From Planktothricoides sp. SR001 (lineage in GTDB: Bacteria > Cyanobacteriota > Cyanobacteriia > Cyanobacteriales > Laspinemataceae): a stretch of 64,000 nucleotides of DNA. The position numbers were made by a program, and so were the translations under genes. The notes under the pieces are model-generated. The model was given only the letters and a program-made list of their open reading frames with translations, was not told the origin of the DNA and made no database searches. Location: assembly GCF_001276715.1 (NCBI RefSeq), contig NZ_LIUQ01000001.1, positions 56,829 through 120,828 of the forward strand. Reading direction: 5' to 3'. Of this stretch, positions 36,855 to 46,972 are shown one piece after another; the stretch's first letter is position 1, and each line of letters begins with the position of its first letter.

Positions 36855-37000
36855 AATTGATAATTGATAATTAAACCCAGTTATCAATTATCAATTATCA
36901 ATTACTAGCGAAAAACAACAAACAACAGGGAACAGGGAACAGGGAACAGGGAACAGGGAACAGGGAACAGGGAACAGGGAACAGGGAACAGGGAACAGGA
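36855..37000. repeat. 16-bp AT hairpin and (AACAGGG)n tandem repeat
   Basis: A perfect inverted repeat (36855-36870 and 36881-36896, 10-base loop) follows lepB and could end transcription in either direction. It is followed by about 11 copies of AACAGGG (36924-37000). Three overlapping minus-strand open frames across the array are repeat artefacts. Confidence 0.9.
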
Positions 37001-37118
37001 AACAGGCATTCTTGCATTCTGGCAATATTCCCTGATAACCGTTCCCCGTTCCCTGATAACTGTTCCCATTTCTCCAACAGCAAACAACAAACAACAACCA
37101 ACAATATCTGAATGTTTG

Positions 37119-37571
37119 CTAAGAGCGATCGCAGCGAATTTCTAACATAAAGCCATCGGGATCGTAAAAATAAATGCCTCTTCCTGTAGGGCGACTGACT
37201 GGGCCGTGGTCAATGGGAACTTGATGCGATCGCAACACGGCTACCGCTTGGTCAAATAACTCTGGATCGATATCAAATGCCAGATGATTTGCCCGAGTAA
37301 ATGCTTTTCTCGGATCTGGATCTGCTGGAGATAAATCCGGTTCAGAAAATAGATCGATGACGGTGCCATCTGGAGTGACAAAATTAGCCACTTTTCCCTC
37401 CTCCACTAACTTTTTCAGGGTTGCAGGAATTTCCGCTCCCGTGAGTTCACGCAACCCAAGAATCTGGCCGTAAAAATGGCGAGAAACCTGCAAATCTTGG
37501 ACGTTAAAAGCAATATGGTGAACGCGACGTAAATTTCCAGCCTCAATCCCGGTCAGATTTGAATTAGACAT
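37119..37571 (-). CDS. VOC/glyoxalase superfamily protein
   Basis: 150 residues, one vicinal-oxygen-chelate domain of two beta-alpha-beta-beta-beta modules: 'VHHIAFNVQDLQVSRHFYG' (metal His18 or His19), 'NHLAFDIDPELFDQAV', and C-terminal 'GRGIYFYDPDGFMLEIRC' with the Glu ligand. The family includes glyoxalase I, dioxygenases and resistance proteins; the substrate cannot be read from sequence. It is a single gene, convergent with lepB. Confidence 0.88.
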   Translation of the reverse strand: MSNSNLTGIEAGNLRRVHHIAFNVQDLQVSRHFYGQILGLRELTGAEIPATLKKLVEEGKVANFVTPDGTVIDLFSEPDLSPADPDPRKAFTRANHLAFDIDPELFDQAVAVLRSHQVPIDHGPVSRPTGRGIYFYDPDGFMLEIRCDRS

Positions 37572-37689
37572 GATGATTCTCTAGGTTATATTTTTAGTCT
37601 TATTCTATCTTAATTGAAAAACGTAATTGAAAAATTTTTCCCCTTGTCTCCGCGATCGCACGATTGAACATTTTCCATGAAAACCCTAG

Positions 37690-38760
37690 ATGCTGACTAT
37701 TTTTTTTCCCCAAAGCGTTCAGTGGATTATTTTTGCCATAAATTCGGCGGTTTTTGCCGCATTTTTAGGCACAATGTTGGAGTTTGCTGGTCGAATTTGG
37801 TGGGGGTTTGAACTGCTGGATCATCCCAGACCCCAATATTGTTTACTGTTGGTATTAGCGATGATTGCTGGGGCGATCGCTGGCAAAACTATTACTGACA
37901 AAAGTGTTATTTTTATTTGGTGTATCCCGATTGCCATAAATTTGGGATTAATTTTGCCGTTATTTTTTTCCCACCTTTAACCCAGGATTTTAAATCGGTT
38001 AATATCAGTGCTATCCCCAATTTACCGCATCCAAATTTACAGATTGTTCATGCCAATTTAGACCGCGATAATCAGAATTTTTCAGAGGCGATCGCCTATT
38101 TAAAAAATCAAAAAGCCGATATTCTCTTGTGGCAAGAAGTGACCCCACAATGGTTGACAGAACTTTCTGCTAGTCTAGCGGATTATCGGTTGGTGATTTC
38201 CCGACCCTTAAAAAATACTCAGGGAGTGGCCATGTTTGTGGCTAATAATTCAACCTCCGTATAAATTATGAACCCAGAAATTATTCATTTACCCGACGGT
38301 TTCGACCGACCGATGATTGCATCGATTATGCGCTTTTTTGGGAAATAAATTGCTTTCTTTATTAAGTTTACATACCATTCGTTCCCGAAGTCAAGATACT
38401 TCCGCTTATCAAGAAATAGAGTTTTCTGCCGCTGCCCAATGGAGTCAAAGGCAGTTAAAGGCTAATCGAGAAGTGATAATTATTGGGGATTTTAATAGTA
38501 CGCCTTGGTCCGATCGATTTCGCCAGTTTGTGCGAAGGTGCTCCGCACCGCGGCATATGCCGCGATCGAGTGATTTAATTAATTCTCAAAAATGATATGG
38601 CTTACAACCGACCTGGTTAGCGGGATTTTCTTGGTTTTTAATGATTCCCATCGATCATTGCTTACATAGTAAATCTCTGGTGACTTATGAGCGCATTGTG
38701 GGAAAAAATATCGGTTCAGATCATCTCCCTTTATCGGTCAAAATTGCGGTTCGTTATTAG
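37690..38760 (+). pseudogene. Decayed membrane endonuclease/exonuclease/phosphatase family gene
   Basis: Fragments of one protein appear in order in different frames: an N-terminal membrane part (37690-37980), the EEP core start 'LQIVHANLDRDNQNFSEAI... DILLWQEV' (about 37960-38264), a middle part 'LLSLHTIRSRSQ... IIIGDFNSTPWSDRF' (about 38340-38560) and the C-terminal 'PIDHCLHS... GSDHLPLSVKI' ending in TAG at 38760. At least three frameshifts or stops separate them. A palindromic insert (GCGGCATATGCCGC near 38560) sits at the third break. The ancestral product would have been a membrane-anchored EEP hydrolase. Confidence 0.82.
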
Positions 38761-38914
38761 TTGTTTTTAATGGTTTATTATGGTTTATTGTTGATTGCTT
38801 GTTTGTAATGTTATATCTACCCCCAAACAAACCATACCCGATCAAAAATTATCCCTATTATAACCAATTAAACCAATTAGAACGAGATCATGCTGAATTT
38901 TTGGTAATTTTATC

Positions 38915-39751
38915 TTAATCTGATGGCGCTTTGATATCATTAGCTTCCCAGGATTTTGCCGATCGCCACCACCATTCTTGAACCAATTTCTGCACATCCG
39001 ATCGCACTTGTTCATAATATTGAGACTGACACCAAGGACGTAAAGATAATACGGTGCTTTTAGGAGAAATCGCCTTCACCAGACAGCTAGGGGCTGGTTC
39101 TTTCAGTACCAAAGGATGAGTTTTGATTAATTGTAATAACTCATAAATTGTGGTATCTAAAGAATATTTTTTTGCTTCATTTAAGCAGATTTCGCCCAAG
39201 TCTACGGTGACATCTACTCGACGAATTTTTAAAGTTGTCGTATTTTTTAAAGTGCCATTAAATAACTGGGCATTAGGCACCATAATTTTAATATAATCTG
39301 GGGTAATAATTGTAGTAGAAAAAATACCAATGGCATCTACTAAACCCGATACTCCAGCCGCTTCAATCAAATCACCAACTTCAAAAGGACGCAAAGTAAT
39401 CAACATCACCCCAGCAGCAAAATGAGACAATGTATCCCGCCATGCTAACCCAATGGCTAAACCAGCAGCCCCCAAAACTGCCACCAGAGAAGTGGATTGA
39501 ATTCCTAACGCATTCAAAGCGGCAATTACGCCAATAATTAAAGTAGAAGTTTCCGCCGCTTGAATTAAGAATTTGCGTAAGGTTGCCTCGGTTCGGCTGA
39601 GGGTTTTAGTCATCACTCGACTAACCAAACGAATGGCAAACCGAGTCAACACTAAAATAGCGATCGCCACCAAAAGTTTTGGCAGCAATAGCCAAATTTG
39701 CGTTAATACCTGATCGGAGATTAAAACGATTAATAGAGTGTGAAGCATCAT
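38915..39751 (-). CDS. Small-conductance mechanosensitive channel (MscS family)
   Basis: 278 residues from ATG 39751. The frame extends to 39829, but that extension is encoded by a dispersed GGGGCGAATGGCC repeat and is unlikely to be translated. Membrane helices near residues 1-30 and 60-90 are followed by the pore helix with small residues ('VAVLGAAGLAIGLAWRDTLSHFAAG'-type, split here), 'RPFEVGDLIEAAGVSG', then the cytoplasmic beta domain with 'VPNAQLFNGTLKN'. Such channels open under membrane tension to release solutes during hypo-osmotic shock. Confidence 0.9.
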   Translation of the reverse strand: MMLHTLLIVLISDQVLTQIWLLLPKLLVAIAILVLTRFAIRLVSRVMTKTLSRTEATLRKFLIQAAETSTLIIGVIAALNALGIQSTSLVAVLGAAGLAIGLAWRDTLSHFAAGVMLITLRPFEVGDLIEAAGVSGLVDAIGIFSTTIITPDYIKIMVPNAQLFNGTLKNTTTLKIRRVDVTVDLGEICLNEAKKYSLDTTIYELLQLIKTHPLVLKEPAPSCLVKAISPKSTVLSLRPWCQSQYYEQVRSDVQKLVQEWWWRSAKSWEANDIKAPSD

Positions 39752-39789
39752 ACAGCAATTTTCTATTAAATAAACCACAATAATTTGTA

Positions 39790-40045
39790 GCGGCCCGCGC
39801 ATTCCGGCAGTGTAGGGGCGAATGGCCATTCGCCCCTACGATGCTTAGAATATTAACTGTACGGGCGAATGGCCATATAGCCTGACGGATTATGCTCCGC
39901 AAGGACGCCCCTACCCTTGGGCGCAGGCCCGATCGTGGTTTAGTAATCTGAAAACCCCTGTAAAAATAGGGAATGGTAGGGGCACAATGCTTGCGCCCGC
40001 TTGCGCCCGCAACGGGTAGGGGCGATCGCGAATCGCTCCTATATA
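39790..40045. repeat. Composite GTAGGGGCGAATGGCC repeat block
   Basis: Contains the palindrome GGGGCGAATGGCCATTCGCCCC (39815-39836) and a composite unit GCGAATGGCCATATAGCCTGACGG...GCAAGGACGCCCCTAC (about 39865-39913), then TAGGGGCACAATGCTTGCGCCC and further variants. The same composite unit occurs at 53090-53140, so the family is dispersed and probably mobile. Confidence 0.88.
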
Positions 40046-40051
40046 TAGCTG

Positions 40052-41269
40052 TCACGATCGCGCTACTTTTTCCAGGGGTTCTAGCTGATCCACGGTGACT
40101 CTAGGCAGTCGATGTTTAAAACCACAGAGAATTTCCCAAGAAATCGTACCGATCGCGTTTGCCCAGTCATCGGCAGTAATTTCATAATCTCCGTCACTGC
40201 CCAACAGGGTGACAACTTCTCCCGCTTGTACATTGGGAACGCTACTGACATCAATCATCATCTGATCCATTGTAATGGCTCCCAACTGGCGCACCTGCTG
40301 ACCTCGGATTAACACCTGCATTTTATTGGAAAGCAGACGGGGCACACCGTCCGCATAGCCAATACCAATCACCGCAATGCGTAAGGGGCGATCGGCAATA
40401 AACCTATAACCGTAACTGACCCCAGTCCCCGCTTCAATGGTTTTTACCTGGGTGACACGGGCTTTGATTTGCATCAGGGGTTTCAAATTGCAAGTATGGC
40501 GCAAATGGGGCGCCGGATATAATCCATAAAGTCCCAAACCCACTCGCACCATATCGTAATGTAATCCTGGATCTGTTAATGTCGCCGCTGAGTTGGCAAA
40601 ATGCAGGCGGGGCATTTTAGGCTGGATCTGAGCAATAGTGCGAATGGCTTGTTGAAATCGGGCTTGTTGTTGCCGCATCACCGTTTGATCTAGGCTATCG
40701 GCGGTGGCTAAATGGGAATAGATGCTGGCAATGGTGAGATTGGGCAAACCCTGGATCAGTTTGACAAACTCTGCCGCTTGCTGCCAGGGTGCCCCTAGTC
40801 GGGACATTCCCGTGTCTAATTTAATATGTACCGGCACGACCCAATCGGTATCGCTCAAAATCTCAGAAAATACCAGGGCTTGCTGGGGCGTGCAAACTGT
40901 TGGTTGTAGCTGCCATTGGGCGATCGCGCAGATTTGCTCTGGGGTATAGGTGGCACCCAAAACCACGATCGGGGCGGTAATTCCCGCTTGCCGCAGTTCA
41001 ATTCCTTCGGGAATAGTCGCCACCCCCAGCCAACTTGCCCCCGTTTTCAGTACCGTTTGGGCAACGCTGACCGCCCCATGACCATAAGCGTCTGCTTTCA
41101 CCACTGCCATCAAATCCGTCTCCGATGAAATCAGCCGTTTAATCTCTCGGACATTATGGCTTAAAGCATTCAGGTCAACTTCTACCCAAGCACGTTGACG
41201 CAACCAGTCCACCGAATTCTTGCTCTCACTCCTTGATGGCACTCTGGGGGTTGGATCGGGGCTTAACAT
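40052..41269 (-). CDS. alr: Alanine racemase
   Basis: 405 residues, a PLP enzyme interconverting L- and D-alanine for peptidoglycan. The PLP Lys is Lys58 in 'AVVKADAYGHG'; other signature stretches are 'LDTGMSRLG', 'RVGLGLYGLYP', 'GVSYGYRF' with the catalytic Tyr, and 'MDQMMIDVS'. Length is slightly above the usual 370-390 because of a variable N-terminus. It is followed on the same strand by the MscS gene after a repeat-filled gap of about 300 bases. Confidence 0.95.
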   Translation of the reverse strand: MLSPDPTPRVPSRSESKNSVDWLRQRAWVEVDLNALSHNVREIKRLISSETDLMAVVKADAYGHGAVSVAQTVLKTGASWLGVATIPEGIELRQAGITAPIVVLGATYTPEQICAIAQWQLQPTVCTPQQALVFSEILSDTDWVVPVHIKLDTGMSRLGAPWQQAAEFVKLIQGLPNLTIASIYSHLATADSLDQTVMRQQQARFQQAIRTIAQIQPKMPRLHFANSAATLTDPGLHYDMVRVGLGLYGLYPAPHLRHTCNLKPLMQIKARVTQVKTIEAGTGVSYGYRFIADRPLRIAVIGIGYADGVPRLLSNKMQVLIRGQQVRQLGAITMDQMMIDVSSVPNVQAGEVVTLLGSDGDYEITADDWANAIGTISWEILCGFKHRLPRVTVDQLEPLEKVARS

Positions 41270-41628
41270 CTTTCATCACTCCTTGTTTTGGCTAATGTTG
41301 CCTAATTTTGTCACACCACTATTGAACTTGGGACGGCACTATTTATCCGGAAGTCCTTGACAAGTAGATTTTAAACAGAGATTTTAAGAGGCGATCGCCT
41401 CAAGTTACAATTTAATCTGACCGTTTACCATCTATTTATTTGCTATTCGTTATTACTTATTCGTTATTCAAAAGGCTATATTACCAATAAACAATACTTG
41501 ATAAGTAATATAAATCATCCTCTAGTGGCTATTGTTGAGGCAAAATATCGGCAATAACTTCATTGAAAATCCCTCACAATTGCCCGTCAATCAACTCAAC
41601 TTCATCACATTTATTTACCATTAATAAT

Positions 41629-41679
41629 TATTTGCTAAAATTATTTGCTAAAATTACTTGCTAAAATTACTTGCTAAAT
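41629..41679. repeat. 13-nt tandem repeat TTATTTGCTAAAA
   Basis: Four near-identical copies sit 60 bases upstream of the diguanylate cyclase ATG. The rest of the gap 41270-41736 is AT-rich without a visible gene and must hold the promoters of both divergent genes. Confidence 0.8.
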
Positions 41680-41736
41680 CACCAAGTATTGATCAATGAT
41701 AAATTATTTACACAATATAATGGATCTATTTTGATT

Positions 41737-43623
41737 ATGTTAACTCTAATTGAACAAGTTATTTTGCAAAAACAATCAATTATTTATGTAGTAATTGACA
41801 AAAAATTTAAAATTGTTATGGCGTCAGATAATGTTAATAAATATACAGATGCTTCGGATATTATTATAATTGGAAACGATATCAGAAATTATTTTCCCGA
41901 AATATTCGGCCTAGAAGCAAAATGCCTGGATCTGATAAATAATACCGATCAACATAGCTTTGAAATCGAAGGTATATCACGAGAAAAAAGCGATAAAAAA
42001 CCTGTTTACTTTAACTTAAACATTGTGGGAATTGCTGAAAATGTAAATCCTGGTTTCATTGTCTTAATAATCAAAGATGTAACTAGGGAGTTTTCCCTCA
42101 AGCAGAAGTATGTACAATCGGTGAATAATTACTACCTATTTTTAAACAAAATAATGGAAACAAATGCTTATATTAATCGATTAATTGATTCAATGGCAGA
42201 TAGTTTATTTGTTACGACATTTTCGGGTAAAATTAAACAATTGAATCAGGCGGCGAAGCAGTTGTTTGGTTATGAGCAAGAGGAACTAATTGGCCAGCAA
42301 ATTTCGCTGATTATTACCGATGAAATAGTTTTGAAAAAAATCAGTAAACAAAGCGATGAGTTAGATCCTAATTATCCCTGGGAAGACAAAAGTGGGAAAT
42401 ATCTAGAGGTAAATTGCCGGACTAAAAATGGCAAGGAAATTGTGGTGGCTTTTTCTTGTTCTATGTTTTCCACCGAGAGTGCTGAGTTACAAAATTATAT
42501 TTACATTGGTCGAGATATCACCGATCGCCTGCGGATGGAAGCGGCACTGCAAAAAGCTAATGAAAATCTGACCGAATCAGTGCATCAATTACAAGAGCGT
42601 AACCAGGATATTACTCGATTAAGCAAATTGAGCTATCAACTTCAAGGGTGTTTTACTTTAGAGGAAGCAGAAAGAGCGATCGCGGCAATGGTGCCGCCAA
42701 TATTTCCCGAAAGCATTGGGGCAATATTGACAACGCTCGACGATCAATCAGAGCCGAAACTGGTGACGACTTGGGGTGACTTACCTGCGAGCAACTGGCA
42801 AAACTTCTTGATATCTAATTGTCCGGCATGGACATCAGGACAACGCTATTTTATTTGTGATCATCAACTATGCTCATTTCGGCAAAATATCGGCCTAGAT
42901 TCATCAAGGGATTCATCTTGCTGTATTCCCATGCTCGTGCAAGGACAAACCATCGGCTTATTATATTTGAGTTGGCCTGAATTAGAGCAAATCACTCAGG
43001 AAAAACAAGAATTAGCCATGACCGTGGCCGAACATATTGGGTTAGCTTTGATCAACTTAACCGTGCGAGAAACGTTAAAGAATCAAAGTATTCGCGACCC
43101 CCTGACCGGATTGTTTAATCGGCGTTATCTCCAAGAATCTGTGGAACAACAAATCCAGCGAGCGGCAGCACAACAACAATCGATGGGGATAATTATCTTG
43201 GATGTGGACTATTTTAAACGCTTTAATGATACTTTCGGACATCAGGCTGGGGATATCGTTTTGCAGGTGATCGGCCAATTATTAATCCGATCGATTGGCA
43301 ATGGGGATCTGGCTTGTCGCTACGGGGGTGAAGAATTTCTGGTGGTATTACCAAATGCTGACTTGGAAGTGACTCAAGCCAAAGCCGAAACACTCCGGTC
43401 AGGGGTGAAGTTGCTCCGGTTAGAGGATAAAGGCCAATCTCTGGGATCAATTTCCGGCTCTTTTGGGGTGGCTTGCTTCCCGGAACATGGCCAGACCCTC
43501 CCGGATTTAGTGGCGGCAGCAGATGCGGCTTTGTATGAGGCGAAAAGGCTAGGGCGCGATCGCGTCGTCACAGCGGCGGATATCGCGATCGCCGATGGGA
43601 AATCCCATGATTTCGATCCCTGA
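41737..43623 (+). CDS. PAS-PAS-GAF diguanylate cyclase (GGDEF)
   Basis: 628 residues from ATG 41737; the longer frame starts at a TTG inside a tandem repeat. An N-terminal PAS-like input (about 1-115), a second PAS ('INRLIDSMADSLFVTTFSG', about 145-265), a GAF domain (about 310-440) and a GGDEF domain (about 455-620). The GGDEF domain has 'DPLTGLFNRRYL', 'DVDYFKRFND' and an intact 'RYGGEEFLVVLP', so it should make cyclic di-GMP. The Arg of the RxxD inhibitory site is absent ('GNGD' precedes the motif), suggesting weak product feedback. The N-terminal input resembles that of the adenylate cyclase immediately downstream. Confidence 0.92.
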   Translation: MLTLIEQVILQKQSIIYVVIDKKFKIVMASDNVNKYTDASDIIIIGNDIRNYFPEIFGLEAKCLDLINNTDQHSFEIEGISREKSDKKPVYFNLNIVGIAENVNPGFIVLIIKDVTREFSLKQKYVQSVNNYYLFLNKIMETNAYINRLIDSMADSLFVTTFSGKIKQLNQAAKQLFGYEQEELIGQQISLIITDEIVLKKISKQSDELDPNYPWEDKSGKYLEVNCRTKNGKEIVVAFSCSMFSTESAELQNYIYIGRDITDRLRMEAALQKANENLTESVHQLQERNQDITRLSKLSYQLQGCFTLEEAERAIAAMVPPIFPESIGAILTTLDDQSEPKLVTTWGDLPASNWQNFLISNCPAWTSGQRYFICDHQLCSFRQNIGLDSSRDSSCCIPMLVQGQTIGLLYLSWPELEQITQEKQELAMTVAEHIGLALINLTVRETLKNQSIRDPLTGLFNRRYLQESVEQQIQRAAAQQQSMGIIILDVDYFKRFNDTFGHQAGDIVLQVIGQLLIRSIGNGDLACRYGGEEFLVVLPNADLEVTQAKAETLRSGVKLLRLEDKGQSLGSISGSFGVACFPEHGQTLPDLVAAADAALYEAKRLGRDRVVTAADIAIADGKSHDFDP

Positions 43624-43798
43624 GCAGATATTTGAGGTTGGGTGAGGAAAACCTAGGCAACCCTAAACACCGAGACTAAATTACCAAGGCAGGGTAAATC
43701 CGATTAAAATGTTCAAGCAGATAATCTGGAATCAAGCCTGGAATCAAGCAAAAATTCCCCCAAAGGTAATGGGTAAGTCCTGTAGAGCATAATAAGGA

Positions 43799-46700
43799 AT
43801 GAACCGAACCAAATCTGATGTTCATCATCACGCTTGGGTACGCGGATATCAGGGGTCTGAGAAACTTGTTTATGGGAGCAATGTGGCAAGCGCAATGAAT
43901 CCTTTTTTAAAAAAATTCTGCGCTGGGCGTGGTCTGGAGTACCTGAAGGTCGATGAGCATTGGCGAATCCAAGATTTTTCTCACGACGTTCAAAAGTTTG
44001 TGATTGCTCCAGAAACTCTCGCAGTGGGAAAAGATATCTATGAATTTTTACCGGAACTTTCCGACTGGAAAGACTCTTTAAGTGCTGTTTTAAGCGGGCA
44101 AACCGATCATTTTCAGTTAAGCAAGATTCATCGGGGGTCAAAAAACCAGCCTCCGGTTTATTTTGATTTGTGGGCGATCGCCAACGATAACGCTGCACCT
44201 ACCGACTTGTCCACCCCGAATCAGCCCCATCAATTGATGATTTTCCTGGAAGATACCACCGCCTCTTTTATCTTAGAACAAAAATTAGCGAAACAGGACA
44301 AACAGGTTAATTTTTTACTCAACAAAATTCAAACGGATCACTTGTCCATCGATCAAATCATTGATTGGCTAGGATTTCCTTTATTTATTACTGATGACTC
44401 TGGGGATATTTTGAAAGCTAATTATGCGGCTGAAAAAATCTTAAAATATCATAGAAATGAACTAATTGCCATAAATATTAATGAAATTATTACTGATTTC
44501 AATATTTTAAGTTATATCAAAAACAACCATCTAGTTGCCGAAGATGATTGCCTAAAATATGTCGAAACCTTATGCAAGCAAAAAACAGGTGAAGAAATTT
44601 ATCTAGCTTTTTCCGCCGTATTAATTCACTCAGAAATCCCAGAAATTAAATCAACTTATATTTATCTGGGTCGAGAAGTAGGCAATAGTAAACAAATGGA
44701 ATTGGCGATTCGGCAAAATGAAGCTTACTATCGATTAATTACGGAAAACACTAATGATTTAATTTCTCGACAAACTCCAGAAGGCATTTATTTATTTGTT
44801 TCTGATTCTTGTCGCTCTTTATTAGGTTATGAACCAGAAGAAATGATTGGTTGTTTGGCGGATGAGTTTTTTCATCCAGAAGATAAAGTGCCAATATTTA
44901 ACAGCAATAATCCCTTGGTACGTCACCGGATCCGTCGTCAGGATGGTGCTTATATTTGGGTGGAAACCAATCGCCGCTTAGTGCGGAATCCCCAAAATTC
45001 TAAAGAATTAGAAATTCTGGCAATTTCTAGAGATATTTCTGAATATATTAGCGCCGAAGCTAAGTTACAAGAACTGAATGAAACTTTAGAAACTAAAGTG
45101 GCTGAACGTACGGCGGCTTTGGAAGAAGTGAATATACAGTTTTTAGAGGAAATTGTAGAACGGAATCGAGTGGAAAAAACGCTCCGATCCAGCGAACAAA
45201 GATTGCGGCGGCAAAGTAATGCTTTATTAGAACTGACAAAACATCGCACCCGGACCGGGGGAGATTTACATTTAGCCATTCAGGAAATTAGCGAAGTGGC
45301 GGCTCGAACTTTGGAAGTGGAACGGGCGAGTGTCTGGCTATATAATGAGAAAAAAAGCGCGATTGTTTGTTTTGATTTGTATGAGCAAAGCAGCGATCGC
45401 CATGGTTCAGAAATGCCGATATCCGTCAGTGATTATCCCCAATATTTTCAAGCTTTAACCGCTGAACGCATCCTGGCAATAAGTCATGTGGAAACTGACC
45501 CTAGGGCTCAAGAATTGGCGGCTAATTATTTAGTACCTTTAGGGATTGTTTCTCTTTTGGATGCCCCAATTAGACTAGCAGGTAAGATTGTTGGGGTGAT
45601 TTGTATTGAACATACCGGCAGTCCCCGGCAATGGGCTTTAGAAGAAGAAAATTTTGCCGCTTCTTTGGCGGATTTTGTGGCTTTAGCGATGGAAGAGTCG
45701 GAAAGAAAACGGGCTGAGGCTGAACTCCAAAAAGCTAATGAAGAGTTGGAAATGAGGGTAGAAGAACGCACCGCAGCTTTGCAAGCGTCTAATCATCAAT
45801 TAAGAATTGAAATTCAAGAACGTCAGCAAGCTACGGAAGCTTTGCGAGTTGCGGAGGCGAAATATCGAAGTATTTTTGAGAATGTGACGGAGGGGATTTT
45901 TCAAACCAGTCCTGATGGACGTTTTCTTAGTGCTAATCCCGCATTAGCGAGAATTTTGGGCTATGGGACTCCGGAAGATTTGATGCAGCGGGTGACGGAT
46001 ATTCGCAATCAACTTTATATCGATCCAAAACGTCGCGATGATTTTATTCATGCGATCGCCAATTCTGGGGCTGTATCGGATTTTGAGTCTTTAGCTTATT
46101 CTACTGGGGGCAATGTAATTTGGATTTCTGAAAATGCTCGCGCCGTTTATGATGAACATGGTCAAATCCTTTATTATGAAGGTACGGTTCAAGACATTAC
46201 TACCCGGAAAATTGTGGCGGAAGCCCTGCGTTATCAGCGGGAAGAATCGGAACAATTGCTGTTGAATATTTTGCCAAAACCGATCGCCGAACGGTTAAAA
46301 CTGAATGAAAGTGTGATTGCGGATAGCTTTCCCGAAGTAACGGTGATGTTTGCGGATATTGTCGGTTTTACCCAGTTAAGTGCCCAAATTTCCGCGAAGC
46401 AATTAGTGGAATTGTTAAATAAAATTTTCTCCCTGTTCGATCAATTAGCGGATAAACATGGGTTGGAGAAAATTAAAACTATTGGGGATGCTTATATGGT
46501 GGTGGGAGGCTTGCCCACTCCTCGACAGGATCACGCGGAGGCGATCGCGGAAATGGCCCTGGATATGCAAGCGGCAGTAGTCCAGTTTAACCATGAGTTA
46601 AATATCCCCTGTCCGGAACCGTTGCGGATTCGCATTGGGATTAATTCTGGCCCCGTGGTGGCTGGGGTAATTGGCTTGAAAAAATTTATTTACGACCTGT

Positions 46701-46891
46701 GGGGAGATACGGTGAATACTGCCTCGCGCATGGAGTCTCAGGGCATTCCGGGCTGCATTCAAATCACCACCTCCACTTATCAGTTACTCAAAAACCAGGA
46801 TAAATATCATTTTGAACAGCGCGGGCAGATCGAGGTTAAAGGTAAAGGTCTGATGACTACTTATATGCTAACCGCTAAAACTTCTATTTAA
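43799..46891 (+). CDS. Multi-PAS/GAF class III adenylate cyclase
   Basis: 1030 residues from ATG 43799; ATG 43895 is a plausible alternative, because the first 32 residues look non-conserved. Order: N-terminal PAS-like input (about 45-160), PAS (about 180-300), PAS/PAC (about 305-420), coiled coil, GAF (about 475-640), coiled coil, PAS (about 690-815), signalling helix 'LLLNILPKPIAERLK', cyclase domain (about 845-1025). Metal Asp residues sit in 'MFADIVGF' and 'GDAYMV'; the purine-selecting pair is Lys in 'EKIKTIGDAY' and Asp in 'YDLWGDTVNTASR', which predicts ATP rather than GTP. It should make cAMP in response to internal cues. No membrane segment is seen. Confidence 0.92.
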   Translation: MNRTKSDVHHHAWVRGYQGSEKLVYGSNVASAMNPFLKKFCAGRGLEYLKVDEHWRIQDFSHDVQKFVIAPETLAVGKDIYEFLPELSDWKDSLSAVLSGQTDHFQLSKIHRGSKNQPPVYFDLWAIANDNAAPTDLSTPNQPHQLMIFLEDTTASFILEQKLAKQDKQVNFLLNKIQTDHLSIDQIIDWLGFPLFITDDSGDILKANYAAEKILKYHRNELIAININEIITDFNILSYIKNNHLVAEDDCLKYVETLCKQKTGEEIYLAFSAVLIHSEIPEIKSTYIYLGREVGNSKQMELAIRQNEAYYRLITENTNDLISRQTPEGIYLFVSDSCRSLLGYEPEEMIGCLADEFFHPEDKVPIFNSNNPLVRHRIRRQDGAYIWVETNRRLVRNPQNSKELEILAISRDISEYISAEAKLQELNETLETKVAERTAALEEVNIQFLEEIVERNRVEKTLRSSEQRLRRQSNALLELTKHRTRTGGDLHLAIQEISEVAARTLEVERASVWLYNEKKSAIVCFDLYEQSSDRHGSEMPISVSDYPQYFQALTAERILAISHVETDPRAQELAANYLVPLGIVSLLDAPIRLAGKIVGVICIEHTGSPRQWALEEENFAASLADFVALAMEESERKRAEAELQKANEELEMRVEERTAALQASNHQLRIEIQERQQATEALRVAEAKYRSIFENVTEGIFQTSPDGRFLSANPALARILGYGTPEDLMQRVTDIRNQLYIDPKRRDDFIHAIANSGAVSDFESLAYSTGGNVIWISENARAVYDEHGQILYYEGTVQDITTRKIVAEALRYQREESEQLLLNILPKPIAERLKLNESVIADSFPEVTVMFADIVGFTQLSAQISAKQLVELLNKIFSLFDQLADKHGLEKIKTIGDAYMVVGGLPTPRQDHAEAIAEMALDMQAAVVQFNHELNIPCPEPLRIRIGINSGPVVAGVIGLKKFIYDLWGDTVNTASRMESQGIPGCIQITTSTYQLLKNQDKYHFEQRGQIEVKGKGLMTTYMLTAKTSI

Positions 46892-46910
46892 CCGACCAAG
46901 TTAACTGACA

Positions 46911-46944
46911 AAAAACCTCGGTTGTCCCAAACCGAGGTTTTTTT
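46911..46944. terminator. Intrinsic terminator after the adenylate cyclase gene
   Basis: A perfect 13-base stem (AAAAACCTCGGTT at 46911-46923 paired with 46930-46942) with loop GTCCCA, followed by T residues. It lies 20 bases past the cyclase stop. The A-rich other flank would let it work for the opposing small gene as well. Confidence 0.9.
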
Positions 46945-46972
46945 GTATTTATCAAGTGACTTATCGAGTTAT

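Noticed and set aside
36891-37104. Three overlapping minus-strand frames rich in a 'FPVPCSL' repeat
   Set aside because: All three frames of the AACAGGG tandem array are open; this is a property of the repeat, not of genes.
39621-40055. 144-residue minus-strand open frame
   Set aside because: Made of dispersed repeat DNA joined to the out-of-frame start of the MscS gene.
43713-44198. 161-residue minus-strand open frame at the start of the adenylate cyclase gene
   Set aside because: Antisense shadow; the plus-strand protein has a conserved PAS-like input homologous to that of the neighbouring cyclase. It only weakens confidence in the first 32 residues of that gene.
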